A stretch of 5,570 bases of DNA, taken from MWDT01 sp035506315. GTDB lineage: Bacteria; Verrucomicrobiota; Verrucomicrobiia; Opitutales; Opitutaceae. The stretch lies in the NCBI GenBank assembly GCA_035506315.1, contig DATJPQ010000098.1, forward strand, positions 1 through 5,570, given 5' to 3'. The position numbers and the translations under genes were made by a program. The notes beneath the pieces were generated by a model, which was not told the origin of the DNA, did not search any database, and worked only from the letters and a program-made list of their open reading frames with translations. Shown here piece after piece: positions 1 through 5,570 of this stretch. Position 1 is the stretch's first letter; every line of letters begins with the position of its first letter.

Positions 1-690
1 TGTGCAGACCGACCCAATCCCAAACAAAGCAAGCAATGCCACGACGCGGTGCGATTCCCAGTATGCTTCACCGCGAGTCGCCTCGAAAACTTCTAGGCTG
101 AAGTGTGCCGTGCAAGGACACAAAAACGAGTGTGCGCTGAATGCGGCGATAGAAGTTACTCGATACAATCGCTCGATGTCCGTTGGCTCGGTGAGCCAAA
201 TTGCGATCGTCGAGAATTCAAGTTTACCTTCGGGAATGACTCCGGAAAACCCGATTTTGATGAGCCATGGTATACGTTGTCTCGTGACTTCCGCCGTGAA
301 ATATTCAATGCAACGAGTAAGATGCGGCGACCTGCCTTCCTCGAACACGATCTCCATAATACGACGCGACGCCTTACGAACCATTAAGGCCACCTCGGTT
401 GGGTTTCCATGCAAGGCTTTAAGCTCGCGAATGAGTTCAGCCGTTTCCGGCAGATTTTCCAAGTTTGCCGCGTATTCTCGGTCGCGTTGCCCAACGGGCC
501 AGTGAGGTCGCGTGACGATTTCCTCTGAATGCGAAAAGCATAAAAACCCATCTGTGTAGGACACATGCGACAGATGTGGTCTGACGTATTGAAATGTAAT
601 CGTCGAAAATCCCCGTGCAATCGCTTGTTCCGTCCACTCGACAACACGCGCTGCCCAGCGCGAAGTCGCTTCTTTCAATGCTATGCTCAT
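1..690 (-). CDS. Unrecognised protein, N-terminal 230 residues, runs off left edge
   Basis: An open frame of 230 codons reads from ATG at 690-688 to base 1 without a stop, so the 3' end lies outside the window. An in-frame TAA six codons upstream makes this the earliest ATG. The protein begins MSIALKEATSRWAARVVEWT. It has a mixed, soluble-looking composition with acidic helix-like segments (residues 71-110, rich in E, L, A and R). A more hydrophobic stretch at about 215-230 (HRVVALLALFGIG) could be a core helix or the start of a membrane segment. His and Cys are fairly frequent around 185-200 (AHSFLCPCTAH), but I cannot assign a metal site. I recognise no family. Third codon positions are much less GC-rich than in the genes to the right, which suggests a different origin. 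The opposite strand is open for 167 codons (2-505), but that product is Ser/Arg-rich and looks like a shadow. There is no good Shine-Dalgarno; a promoter candidate lies at 705-733. Confidence 0.62.
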   Translation of the reverse strand, partial: MSIALKEATSRWAARVVEWTEQAIARGFSTITFQYVRPHLSHVSYTDGFLCFSHSEEIVTRPHWPVGQRDREYAANLENLPETAELIRELKALHGNPTEVALMVRKASRRIMEIVFEEGRSPHLTRCIEYFTAEVTRQRIPWLIKIGFSGVIPEGKLEFSTIAIWLTEPTDIERLYRVTSIAAFSAHSFLCPCTAHFSLEVFEATRGEAYWESHRVVALLALFGIGSVCT

Positions 691-704
691 TCGAAGTGGA
701 TTCG

Positions 705-733
705 GTTATCGTCTGACCTACCTAAAACGTCAA
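705..733 (-). promoter_or_regulatory. Candidate sigma-70-type promoter for the left-edge gene
   Basis: On the minus strand TTGACG (728-733, five of six to the -35 consensus) is followed after 17 bases by GATAAC (705-710, four of six to the -10 consensus). The -10 box ends 14 bases before the ATG at 690, which would give a very short leader, in keeping with the lack of a Shine-Dalgarno. This is a consensus match by eye only. Confidence 0.35.
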
Positions 734-868
734 CGACTCGGTGGCTACGCAGCAATCTAGATTCGGTAAACTTGCGCCTCAGCCGATTCGCTGTGCCAAG
801 CCGAATGGGGTCAGTCAGGCTGCGGAAGTTGATGCCCGGGGCACCCGGCGTTGGCGTTAGTCGACCGG

Positions 869-1960
869 CTACTTCGCGGCGGGGAGATCCCAGATGACGA
901 GGCCCCGGAGGGTTGCCGGGTCTTTTCGCCGGCCGATGAACAGGCTCGCGAGGTATCCAATAATCATACACGAAGTGATGGCGACGAAGCCGTGGAAAAA
1001 CGCACTGGTGCTCGTGCAGGATTGCACCCAGCCCGTCACGGCGATGCTCGCCACCGCACCGATCATCACGCCGGCCGCCGTGGCCCGTTTGGTCAGCAGG
1101 CCCAGGGCAAACACGCCCGGGAACCCACCGCCGATCAGGGCCACCAGCTTCAGAAACTGCTCCCAGAGCGAGGGCACGCCCAAACTCGCCAGATAACACG
1201 CCATGCCGGTGGCCGTGAGCCCGGCGACCAGTGTGGCGATGCGCGCCAGTCGCACTTGTGAGGCCGCCGAGGCCAGGGGGTAAAAGGTCCCTTGGAAATC
1301 GCTGACGACAATGGCGGCCGTCGCGTTGATCGTGCTGCTCAACGCACCCATGCTGGCGGCGAAGAGTCCGGCGACGATTAAACCGACGATCCCGTGGGGG
1401 AGTTCGTTGGCGATGAAGTACGGGAAGATCGCGTCGTTGGTGAGCGCCGGGTCGAGCCGTTCGGGATGAAACCGGTAAAAAACGAACAACGCGGTGCCGA
1501 GAAAGAAGAACAACAGTGAGGCCGTCACGGCGATGCTGTTGCCCAGGATGACAGTGTTGCGGGCCGCGCGGACGCTGGGAGCCGCGAAGACCCGCTGCAT
1601 GAGCGGCTGGTCGGCAACGTAGGTGAACAGCGAGGCGTAGAACATGCCGACAAACACCCACACGGTCGGGCGGGATAGGCTCAAATCCCAGAGGACCGTG
1701 CGGAATTTTCCCTGCGCCTCGCCGACGCGCAGGAGGCCGGCAAACCCGCCGTCGACGTTCGCGGACAGGTGGCCGATCGCAAGCAGCATCCCGCCGAGCA
1801 TTACGGTGGCCTGCAACACGTCGGTCCAGATCACGGCTTCGAATCCGCCTTCCAGGGCATAAAAGGTGGTGACCAGGCCCATCACGAGGATGCTGGCATA
1901 AACGTTGAGCCCTGTGACCGTGGACAGCGCGATGGCGGGCAGGAGCATGACGATGCTCAT
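869..1960 (-). CDS. C-terminal fragment of the interrupted SSS symporter (363 codons)
   Basis: An open frame from the first ATG after the premature stop (1960-1958, four codons beyond it) to TAG at 871-869. It carries most of the transporter. YALEGGFEAVIWTDVLQ is at residues 34-50, and a helix at about 195-215 (AGLFAASMGALSS) matches the conserved segment that in vSGLT supplies the sodium-site serines (here S208/S209 by position, inferred). FPGVFALGLLTKRATAAG is at 280-297, and the last helix is followed by a short basic tail. The Met start is internal to what should be one protein; there is no sign that it is a designed start, so independent translation is doubtful. Confidence 0.6.
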   Translation of the reverse strand: MSIVMLLPAIALSTVTGLNVYASILVMGLVTTFYALEGGFEAVIWTDVLQATVMLGGMLLAIGHLSANVDGGFAGLLRVGEAQGKFRTVLWDLSLSRPTVWVFVGMFYASLFTYVADQPLMQRVFAAPSVRAARNTVILGNSIAVTASLLFFFLGTALFVFYRFHPERLDPALTNDAIFPYFIANELPHGIVGLIVAGLFAASMGALSSTINATAAIVVSDFQGTFYPLASAASQVRLARIATLVAGLTATGMACYLASLGVPSLWEQFLKLVALIGGGFPGVFALGLLTKRATAAGVMIGAVASIAVTGWVQSCTSTSAFFHGFVAITSCMIIGYLASLFIGRRKDPATLRGLVIWDLPAAK

Positions 1961-1972
1961 GCGACCGCCGAT

Positions 1973-2371
1973 CTAGAGCAGGACGGCGAGACCGGCACCC
2001 AGCAGGCGCACGCGGCGGTCGAACCGCTGGTCGATATAGCCGAACACCGTCGTCAGGTTGAGCTGGCGGAGCAGGCGGACGAACGCGAAACCGATCACGA
2101 TTCCGGCAAACGACTGGGCGGGGGAAGAGCCGAAGACGGTCCAGTCGCCGGCAAACGTAGCGGCCGGCAGCGCCATGTAGCTGATGCTGCTCGTGGTGGT
2201 GGCGAAATAACTCACGGCGGTGGCCCACCAGGCCATGCGTCCGCCGCCCAGGAAAAAATCCTTGCTGGTATCCTGTTTTCGCCGTGAGCACCACCAGCCG
2301 ATGCCGAGATTGACGGCAAAGTACAGGGCGATGACGGCATAATCCAACGGACTAAGCCAGCGGGGCGTCAT
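1973..2371 (-). CDS. N-terminal fragment of the interrupted SSS symporter (132 codons)
   Basis: This is the piece translated from the normal start to the premature TAG. Hydrophobic segments lie at about residues 8-27, 47-70 and 79-99, and another begins near 120 and is cut by the stop. The first holds LYFAVNLGIGWW, a typical first SSS helix, followed by the basic loop SRRKQDTSKDFFLGGGR and the second helix with SYFATTTSSISYMALPA. The protein ends LLGAGLAVLL. Three and a fraction helices cannot form the ten-helix LeuT-like core, so no transport is expected. The start has only a distant purine run (AAAGGGA, about 25 bases upstream), but the in-frame N-terminus matches the family length. Confidence 0.6.
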   Translation of the reverse strand: MTPRWLSPLDYAVIALYFAVNLGIGWWCSRRKQDTSKDFFLGGGRMAWWATAVSYFATTTSSISYMALPAATFAGDWTVFGSSPAQSFAGIVIGFAFVRLLRQLNLTTVFGYIDQRFDRRVRLLGAGLAVLL

Positions 2372-2742
2372 GGCATCCGGAAGCAGAAGTGATCCCTTTC
2401 ATTCAATTCGGTAAGCATGCAGCGTTGAATAAAAAGGGAAATATGCGAACGATATTTGCTTCCGATTTGATGCCTGTTGCAGGCTGATCGTCGGGCGCGG
2501 CCGCTCCTAGCGGCACCTTCGGAAGCTACGCTCACCGGCAAGCGCGAGCGGGCCATCCTTACGGTTTTTTTGTTTCACGGGCCGCGGCGGGCCGAAGTGC
2601 CAGTGCCAAGGGTAGGGGCCCTGCAGGACCGGCGCGGCGTGCCCCATTGGACGTTTAGGAGAAAGGACGGCAACTGTACACGGGGTCTCCGGGTTCGACG
2701 AGAAGCCTTCGCTGTCGGGCGAATAAGAAGCAAAATCAACAA
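2372..2742. other. Intergenic stretch with an integrase relic
   Basis: These 371 bases lie between the symporter start and the hipA stop. The part nearest the symporter (about 2380-2475) is AT-richer and may hold its promoter, but I see no convincing -35/-10 pair. The rest carries the plus-strand recombinase-like relic described separately. I see no tRNA, no convincing terminator and no clear repeat. Confidence 0.5.
2477..2719 (+). pseudogene. Decayed fragment of a tyrosine recombinase (phage-type integrase)
   Basis: A plus-strand frame of about 81 codons reads like the start of the catalytic domain of XerC/XerD-type integrases. It has a RARPLLAAPSEATLTGKRER stretch like the usual 'ARALLDAP..TL.G.RDRA' opening, then AILTVFLFHGPRRAE (family: AIL..LL..GLRR.EL), RVGALQDRRGV (family: LRV.Dl...RG) and RRKDG (family: GKGGK). 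The catalytic Arg of the GLR box would be R37 (codon numbering from 2477) and the beta-hairpin Lys K63. The N-terminal core-binding domain, the HxxR box and the active Tyr are missing, and a TGA lies just upstream in the same frame. It therefore looks like a relic and is unlikely to be active. Its frame continues as unrelated sequence antisense to the end of hipA. The assignment rests on motif spacing recognised by eye. Confidence 0.5.
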
Positions 2743-4047
2743 TCAGCGGCCTGACTCCGTCGGATTGGCCCGCGGAAACGCTTGCCCCACCAGCTCGATC
2801 TCCCCGCGCGGTAGCCGATGTTTCCTAGCGATGGTTCGCCACTGGGTGATGGCGGCGCGTACGCGCTGAAAAATTTTACCGGCCTGAGCGGTGGTGAGAC
2901 CGTAATATTCAGCGGTGGTGAGGGCGAGTTCAACGTCGGGGGTCGGATCGCTGGAGTCGATCGCCAGCTGATGGTGGGTTCGTTCGATGTTTGGATTGAG
3001 GTCGTAAGCGGGTGCCAGTCGCCAGCCATCTGTGGACAAGACAAACCCATGGTTGCGCAGGTGATCGTCGCGGTTGGAGACGAGGATGTTGAAAACGATT
3101 CGCGTCCAAAGCTCGCGCAGATCGGCCCGTTTGTGTGTCGGGCTGCCTCGCGTGCTGAGAAATTCCGCCAATTCGAGATAACTCGCATTTTCGCCGTCCT
3201 GCCGGTTTAGCAGCGTCATCGCCGACACGAAAAACCGTCGCCGGCCGTTCGCGAGCCGGTCGAATCGGCGGCTCGCAAAGGTTCGATGCCGGCTGCCTAG
3301 ACTGAGGAGTTGGGTATCCGGCACGTTCAGGCCGGCGGATTGGGCGAGTTGATGCACCACCATTTCCCACGCGCCGATGTCGCGCCGATCCTCGCGGCTC
3401 GGAAACTTGGCGATCCACAGGGCTCCGTCAGGATCGGTGAAATTGGCTTTGGGCCGGGCTCCACCGAGCGAACTGCCGGGGGCCAGCAGGGCAGTGAGCC
3501 ATTGGCGAAACTCGGGTTGCTCGTCGGCATTCGGTGCTTCGAGCGCGAGCGAGGCGGCCTCGAGTTCGCGCAACGAGGTCACGGGCGGCGCGGCGAGTTG
3601 CCGGTCGTTGTCCAAAAACGGCGAGTCGGCATCGCGTCGGAAACGCAGCGCACCCATCCGGCAACGGTCGTGCACACCGAGAAGGTAGTCCCATTCCGTA
3701 AGCATCCGTGCTTGTCGCTTCTCCTCCCGGGCCTTGAGGGTTTCACGGCGGTCCAGCAGCAGGCGTCCCCAGCGGTCAGGCGCGGAGTCCGTGAATATCC
3801 GAAACACGCCGGTCGGCTGGCTGGGATAGCTTTCCGCATCGTGCAGTTGGAGGTCAGGATCGATTTCGAACGTATTCGGCCGGCGTAGCCAATCGGGATC
3901 ATAGGCGAAGGAAAAAATCGCGTGACCGTGACCCGCCGCGTGGAAGAGAGTGCCGATGCGGCATAGCGCCTCGATGATATCGGCATCGAGACAGACATCG
4001 ATTTGTTGCCGGCTGCCGCTGGCGGACGTTTTGGCGCGCGCACTCAT
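2743..4047 (-). CDS. hipA: HipA-family serine/threonine kinase toxin
   Basis: A 434-residue protein of the HipA family, whose characterised members phosphorylate aminoacyl-tRNA synthetases (GltX in E. coli), halt translation and favour persistence; the target here is unknown. Residues about 20-130 fit the N-terminal HipA subdomain, with FSFAYDPDWL and a conserved DSAPDRWGRLLLDRRE stretch. The kinase part follows. The Gly-rich loop is SSLGGARPK (192-200), where S193 aligns with the autophosphorylated Ser150 of E. coli HipA, and WIAKF (K214) supplies the ATP lysine. The catalytic segment NRDDHLRNHGF (325-335) places D327, H329 and N332 opposite D309, H311 and N314, and LAPAYDLNP (344-352) carries the metal-binding D349. 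All key residues are present, so it is probably active. Length is normal for HipA (about 440) and unlike the short HipT kinases of hipBST. Its ATG overlaps the stop of the upstream hipB (ATGA), so the two are co-translated. Confidence 0.9.
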   Translation of the reverse strand: MSARAKTSASGSRQQIDVCLDADIIEALCRIGTLFHAAGHGHAIFSFAYDPDWLRRPNTFEIDPDLQLHDAESYPSQPTGVFRIFTDSAPDRWGRLLLDRRETLKAREEKRQARMLTEWDYLLGVHDRCRMGALRFRRDADSPFLDNDRQLAAPPVTSLRELEAASLALEAPNADEQPEFRQWLTALLAPGSSLGGARPKANFTDPDGALWIAKFPSREDRRDIGAWEMVVHQLAQSAGLNVPDTQLLSLGSRHRTFASRRFDRLANGRRRFFVSAMTLLNRQDGENASYLELAEFLSTRGSPTHKRADLRELWTRIVFNILVSNRDDHLRNHGFVLSTDGWRLAPAYDLNPNIERTHHQLAIDSSDPTPDVELALTTAEYYGLTTAQAGKIFQRVRAAITQWRTIARKHRLPRGEIELVGQAFPRANPTESGR

Positions 4048-4424
4048 GGCGAAGCGGGTGCGGGCGGAAGGGGATTACTTGAGCCGGCGGCGGGAGTTTT
4101 TTCCGGAACTGACGTGCGGCGCGGTGCTGTCTTGCGGGTGGGCAATTTCAAATCCTGGAGCTTGCGCCCGAGCACGTCGTCCCGCGCCACGAGGTCGAGA
4201 TCGCCTTGCAGGCCGAGCACGCGCAGCACACTGGCGTAGGTGGCGATGCTGACGCCCGGGTCACCCTCCTCGACGCGATAGAGGGTTCCGCGCGCGACGC
4301 CGGCACGTTTGGCCACCGACTCAGCGGAGTAACGGCGACGCAGCCGCGCCACGCGAAGGCGCTCACCCAGAGAGGCGAGTTGGCGGGTTGCAGTTGGGAA
4401 AAGCGTGGGAGTGGTTCGCGGCAT
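4044..4424 (-). CDS. hipB: HipB-like antitoxin, XRE-family DNA-binding protein
   Basis: A 126-residue protein with an XRE/Cro-type helix-turn-helix at about residues 19-72. It runs LGERLRVARLRRR, then YSAESVAKRAG (helix 2, 32-42), VARGTLYRVEEGD (recognition helix, 43-55) and SIATYASVLRVLGL. Such antitoxins bind operator DNA as dimers and hold the HipA kinase inactive, repressing their own operon. The ATG at 4424 is the earliest possible, as an in-frame TGA lies three codons upstream. The last 35 or so residues are rich in Pro, Ala, Ser and Lys and look unstructured; in E. coli HipB a flexible tail serves as a proteolysis signal, which may apply here (inference). The stop overlaps the hipA start by four bases. 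No clear Shine-Dalgarno precedes it, and the likely promoter is so close that the transcript may be nearly leaderless. Confidence 0.88.
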   Translation of the reverse strand: MPRTTPTLFPTATRQLASLGERLRVARLRRRYSAESVAKRAGVARGTLYRVEEGDPGVSIATYASVLRVLGLQGDLDLVARDDVLGRKLQDLKLPTRKTAPRRTSVPEKTPAAGSSNPLPPAPASP

Positions 4425-4427
4425 GAC

Positions 4428-4475
4428 GTCTCATACTTTAGGCATTCCATGGCCAGATTGTCCAGAATATAAGAC
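4428..4475 (-). promoter_or_regulatory. Candidate hipBA promoter flanked by an imperfect inverted repeat (possible operator)
   Basis: On the minus strand TGGACA (4459-4464, five of six to the -35 consensus) and TAAAGT (4435-4440, four of six to the -10 consensus) are 18 bases apart. The -10 box ends 10 bases before the hipB ATG. The plus-strand words GTCTCATACTT (4428-4438) and GAATATAAGAC (4465-4475) are imperfect inverted copies (8 of 11 bases pair) that bracket the two boxes. This is where a HipB dimer or dimer pair would have to sit to repress its own operon. Sequence match by eye; binding is inferred. Confidence 0.35.
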
Positions 4476-4683
4476 ATCAATCACCCAAGCCTCGTGGCCG
4501 CGTCATCCCGAACCCACCCTGGTGAAAGCTAACCCCAAGTCCCTAAGCTCGGCCCCGTCGGCTTACTGCGGTCGCTTCCGCACAATCCGTAGCTCTCCCG
4601 GTCGGAATGCCGTTGCTTGCCCGTACTACCGCGGCTCCACCCGACAAGAGTGGGGGCAGTGCGGTGTCCGCCACGGTGCTCCA

Positions 4684-4711
4684 GCCACCGGCGGAGGCCG
4701 GTGCCGGTGGC
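4684..4711. repeat. Perfect 9-bp GC-rich inverted repeat (hairpin)
   Basis: GCCACCGGC (4684-4692) and GCCGGTGGC (4703-4711) are exact inverted copies separated by ten bases. As RNA from either strand this would fold into a strong stem. No T-run follows on the plus side, nor an A-run on the other, so it does not look like a classical intrinsic terminator. Confidence 0.55.
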
Positions 4712-4805
4712 GGGGGACCATGACGGCCTGGATGACTCGACTTGAGCCTGTCATCATCAACGCCCAGGGAGCCGAGGAGTATCGCGTAGCTTATTCCCCT
4801 CCAGC

Positions 4806-4833
4806 TTGATTTTTGCGGTATCTGGAATATTTT
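4806..4833 (+). promoter_or_regulatory. Weak promoter candidate for the S1/P1 nuclease gene
   Basis: TTGATT (4806-4811, four of six to -35) and TATTTT (4828-4833, four of six to -10) are 16 bases apart and end 14 bases before the nuclease ATG. The segment is distinctly AT-richer than its surroundings. The match is modest. Confidence 0.28.
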
Positions 4834-4847
4834 ATAGCTTCACTCCC

Positions 4848-5570
4848 ATGAAGCGTTTACTGGTCGTTATGATCGCGATGGGCGTCAGCACCGTCGCTCG
4901 GGGTTTCAGCGAACCGGAACACGATGCCATATGGATCAACGCCAAGAAGCATCTGAACGCCGCGGCCGCCGACATGGTCGCCCAGCTGCTTGGCAACGAG
5001 AGCACCCTGAAGACAGCCTGCTGGGCCGACTTCATCCGGCTGCAGGAAACGAAGCCCGGGCCGCACGGCGAGCCGCCGAAAACAACCATGGCGGAGATCG
5101 AAAGCGTCAAGGCCACGCCGGCCTTCGCGCAAAGCGACGACTGGCATTTCGTTGACCTGCCGCTCGGCACCAAGGCTTACGCTTACCCCGCGGGCATACC
5201 GTCGACCGGGCCCAACGATGTGGTCCATGGCCTCCAGACATGCATCGACTTGCTCGAGAAACCGGACAATTCGCCCGGCAGGATCGTCCATGTTCGTGCC
5301 CTGCGTTTCATCGTTCACCTCGTGGGAGACATTCATCAGCCGCTGCATGTCGCCTGCGCCTATTGGGCCGTGAAAAACGGCCGGGTGACCAGGATCGATG
5401 ATCCGCAGGTGGCGGCGGCGGGAAAGGTTCTCGATGACAAGGGGGGCAACCAGCTCCTCACTTCCTCCACGGACCAGAGCAAGAACCTGCATCATGACTG
5501 GGATGATGAAATTCCCCGCTTGGCGGTTAAGACCCAGATTGCGGCCGCCGAGGCAGCGGCGAAGAAGTTA
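4848..5570 (+). CDS. S1/P1-family zinc nuclease, secreted, 3' end outside window
   Basis: The first 241 residues of an S1/P1 nuclease, a family of secreted, three-zinc enzymes that cleave single-stranded DNA and RNA and often remove 3'-phosphates from nucleotides. An N-terminal signal peptide is clear: MKR, a hydrophobic run at about 4-17, and an Ala-Arg-Gly cleavage site before F20. Zinc ligands known from P1 nuclease map as follows: H25 (P1 His6), D61 in WADFIR (Asp45), H100 in DDWHFVDLP (His60), H157, D161 and H167 in VHLVGDIHQPLH (His116, Asp120, His126), and H215 and D219 in NLHHDWD (His149, Asp153). The DKGGNQ loop (197-202) is also typical. The family's first mature residue is Trp, whose backbone holds a zinc; here it is Phe. 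Family length is about 260-300 residues, so most of the protein is present. The start was chosen because the signal peptide begins there; no strong Shine-Dalgarno is visible. It reads divergently from hipBA. Confidence 0.88.
   Translation, partial: MKRLLVVMIAMGVSTVARGFSEPEHDAIWINAKKHLNAAAADMVAQLLGNESTLKTACWADFIRLQETKPGPHGEPPKTTMAEIESVKATPAFAQSDDWHFVDLPLGTKAYAYPAGIPSTGPNDVVHGLQTCIDLLEKPDNSPGRIVHVRALRFIVHLVGDIHQPLHVACAYWAVKNGRVTRIDDPQVAAAGKVLDDKGGNQLLTSSTDQSKNLHHDWDDEIPRLAVKTQIAAAEAAAKKL

Larger units (their letters stand above)
869..2371 (-). pseudogene. Sodium:solute symporter (SSS family) interrupted by an in-frame amber codon
   Basis: The ATG at 2371-2369 opens a frame that, but for one TAG at 1975-1973, continues to TAG at 871-869. 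That gives about 500 codons, the usual length of an SSS (solute:sodium symporter) inner-membrane transporter. These proteins couple sodium entry to uptake of sugars, sialic acid, amino acids or similar solutes; the substrate cannot be told here. Family signs run through both halves: KDFFLGGGRMAWWA near the N-terminus, YALEGGFEAVIWTDVLQ after the break, the AGLFAASMGALSSTINA helix, and the FPGVFALGLLTKR segment near the C-terminus. The sequence across the break reads LAVLL-stop-IGGRMSIVMLLP with no frame change. Gln (CAG) is the likely ancestral codon, one C-to-T change away from TAG. A truncated product would lack most of the transport core, so the gene is probably inactive unless the stop is an error, suppressed or read through. 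Confidence 0.8.
4481..4847. other. Intergenic stretch between divergent hipBA and nuclease genes
   Basis: About 367 bases without a supported gene. A plus-strand frame is open across most of it (to 4809), but its product is rich in Arg, Gly, Pro, Ser and Trp, lacks any motif I know and overlaps the hipB start, so I do not call it. The stretch holds the hairpin at 4684-4711 and, near its right end, an AT-rich promoter-like segment. It may be worn-down former coding DNA. Confidence 0.5.

Noticed and set aside
2..505. A 167-codon plus-strand open frame at the left edge
   Set aside because: Ser/Arg-rich, motif-free product antisense to the longer, better-balanced minus-strand frame that has an ATG and promoter candidate.
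687..2294. A 535-codon open frame on the minus strand overlapping the symporter
   Set aside because: Its product is overwhelmingly Arg, Pro, Gly and His without family motifs, and it lies one frame off the clear SSS protein. Long shadow frames are expected in GC-rich coding DNA.
2684..2706. A tRNA/tmRNA-like T-arm word (GGGTTCGA) that could mark an integration site
   Set aside because: No pairing partner completes a T-stem and there is no acceptor stem or CCA end, so there is no RNA gene here.
3310..3888. A 192-codon plus-strand open frame inside hipA
   Set aside because: Fully antisense to a well-supported HipA kinase, with no recognisable domain.
4405..4809. A 134-codon plus-strand open frame before the nuclease gene
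   Set aside because: It overlaps the hipB start and the hipBA promoter region, has a skewed composition and no known motif. Whether it is a decayed gene cannot be settled by eye.
4848..5570. A 212-codon minus-strand open frame (4857-5495) opposite the nuclease
   Set aside because: Antisense shadow of the S1/P1 nuclease, whose zinc-binding motifs are unmistakable on the plus strand.

Overview
The window comes from a GC-rich bacterium with accessory genes of mixed origin. A Sec-type signal peptide on a zinc nuclease and a sodium:solute symporter suggest a heterotrophic Gram-negative. The style of the symporter and nuclease would fit Verrucomicrobiota (Opitutae-like), but no marker gene is present, so that placement is only a guess.

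Layout, left to right. (1) Bases 1-690, minus strand: the first 230 codons of an unrecognised gene that runs off the left edge. It is clearly less GC-rich than its neighbours and has a fair promoter-like sequence just upstream. (2) Bases 869-2371, minus strand: a sodium:solute symporter (SSS family) of about 500 codons, interrupted by one in-frame TAG at 1973-1975. Both halves stay in the same frame, so this is a one-base nonsense allele, a sequencing error, or, less likely, a readthrough site. (3) Bases 2372-2742: no intact gene, but the plus strand carries what looks like a decayed piece of a tyrosine recombinase. (4) Bases 2743-4424, minus strand: a hipB-hipA type II toxin-antitoxin pair with an ATGA start/stop overlap. 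Upstream of hipB lie a possible promoter and an imperfect inverted repeat that could be the autoregulatory operator. (5) Bases 4481-4847: about 370 bases without a supported gene, holding one strong hairpin and a weak promoter candidate. (6) Bases 4848-5570, plus strand: the secreted S1/P1-family zinc nuclease, open at the right edge. It has every zinc ligand side chain of the family in place except that the usual first mature residue, Trp, is Phe.

The genes do not form one pathway. The toxin-antitoxin pair is an operon and reads divergently from the nuclease. The integrase relic, the broken symporter and the lower-GC gene at the left suggest a stretch that has received and lost mobile DNA. 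I found no clear evidence of a new multi-gene system. The points most worth checking are the amber codon, the integrase relic, the hipBA control region and the unrecognised left-edge gene.
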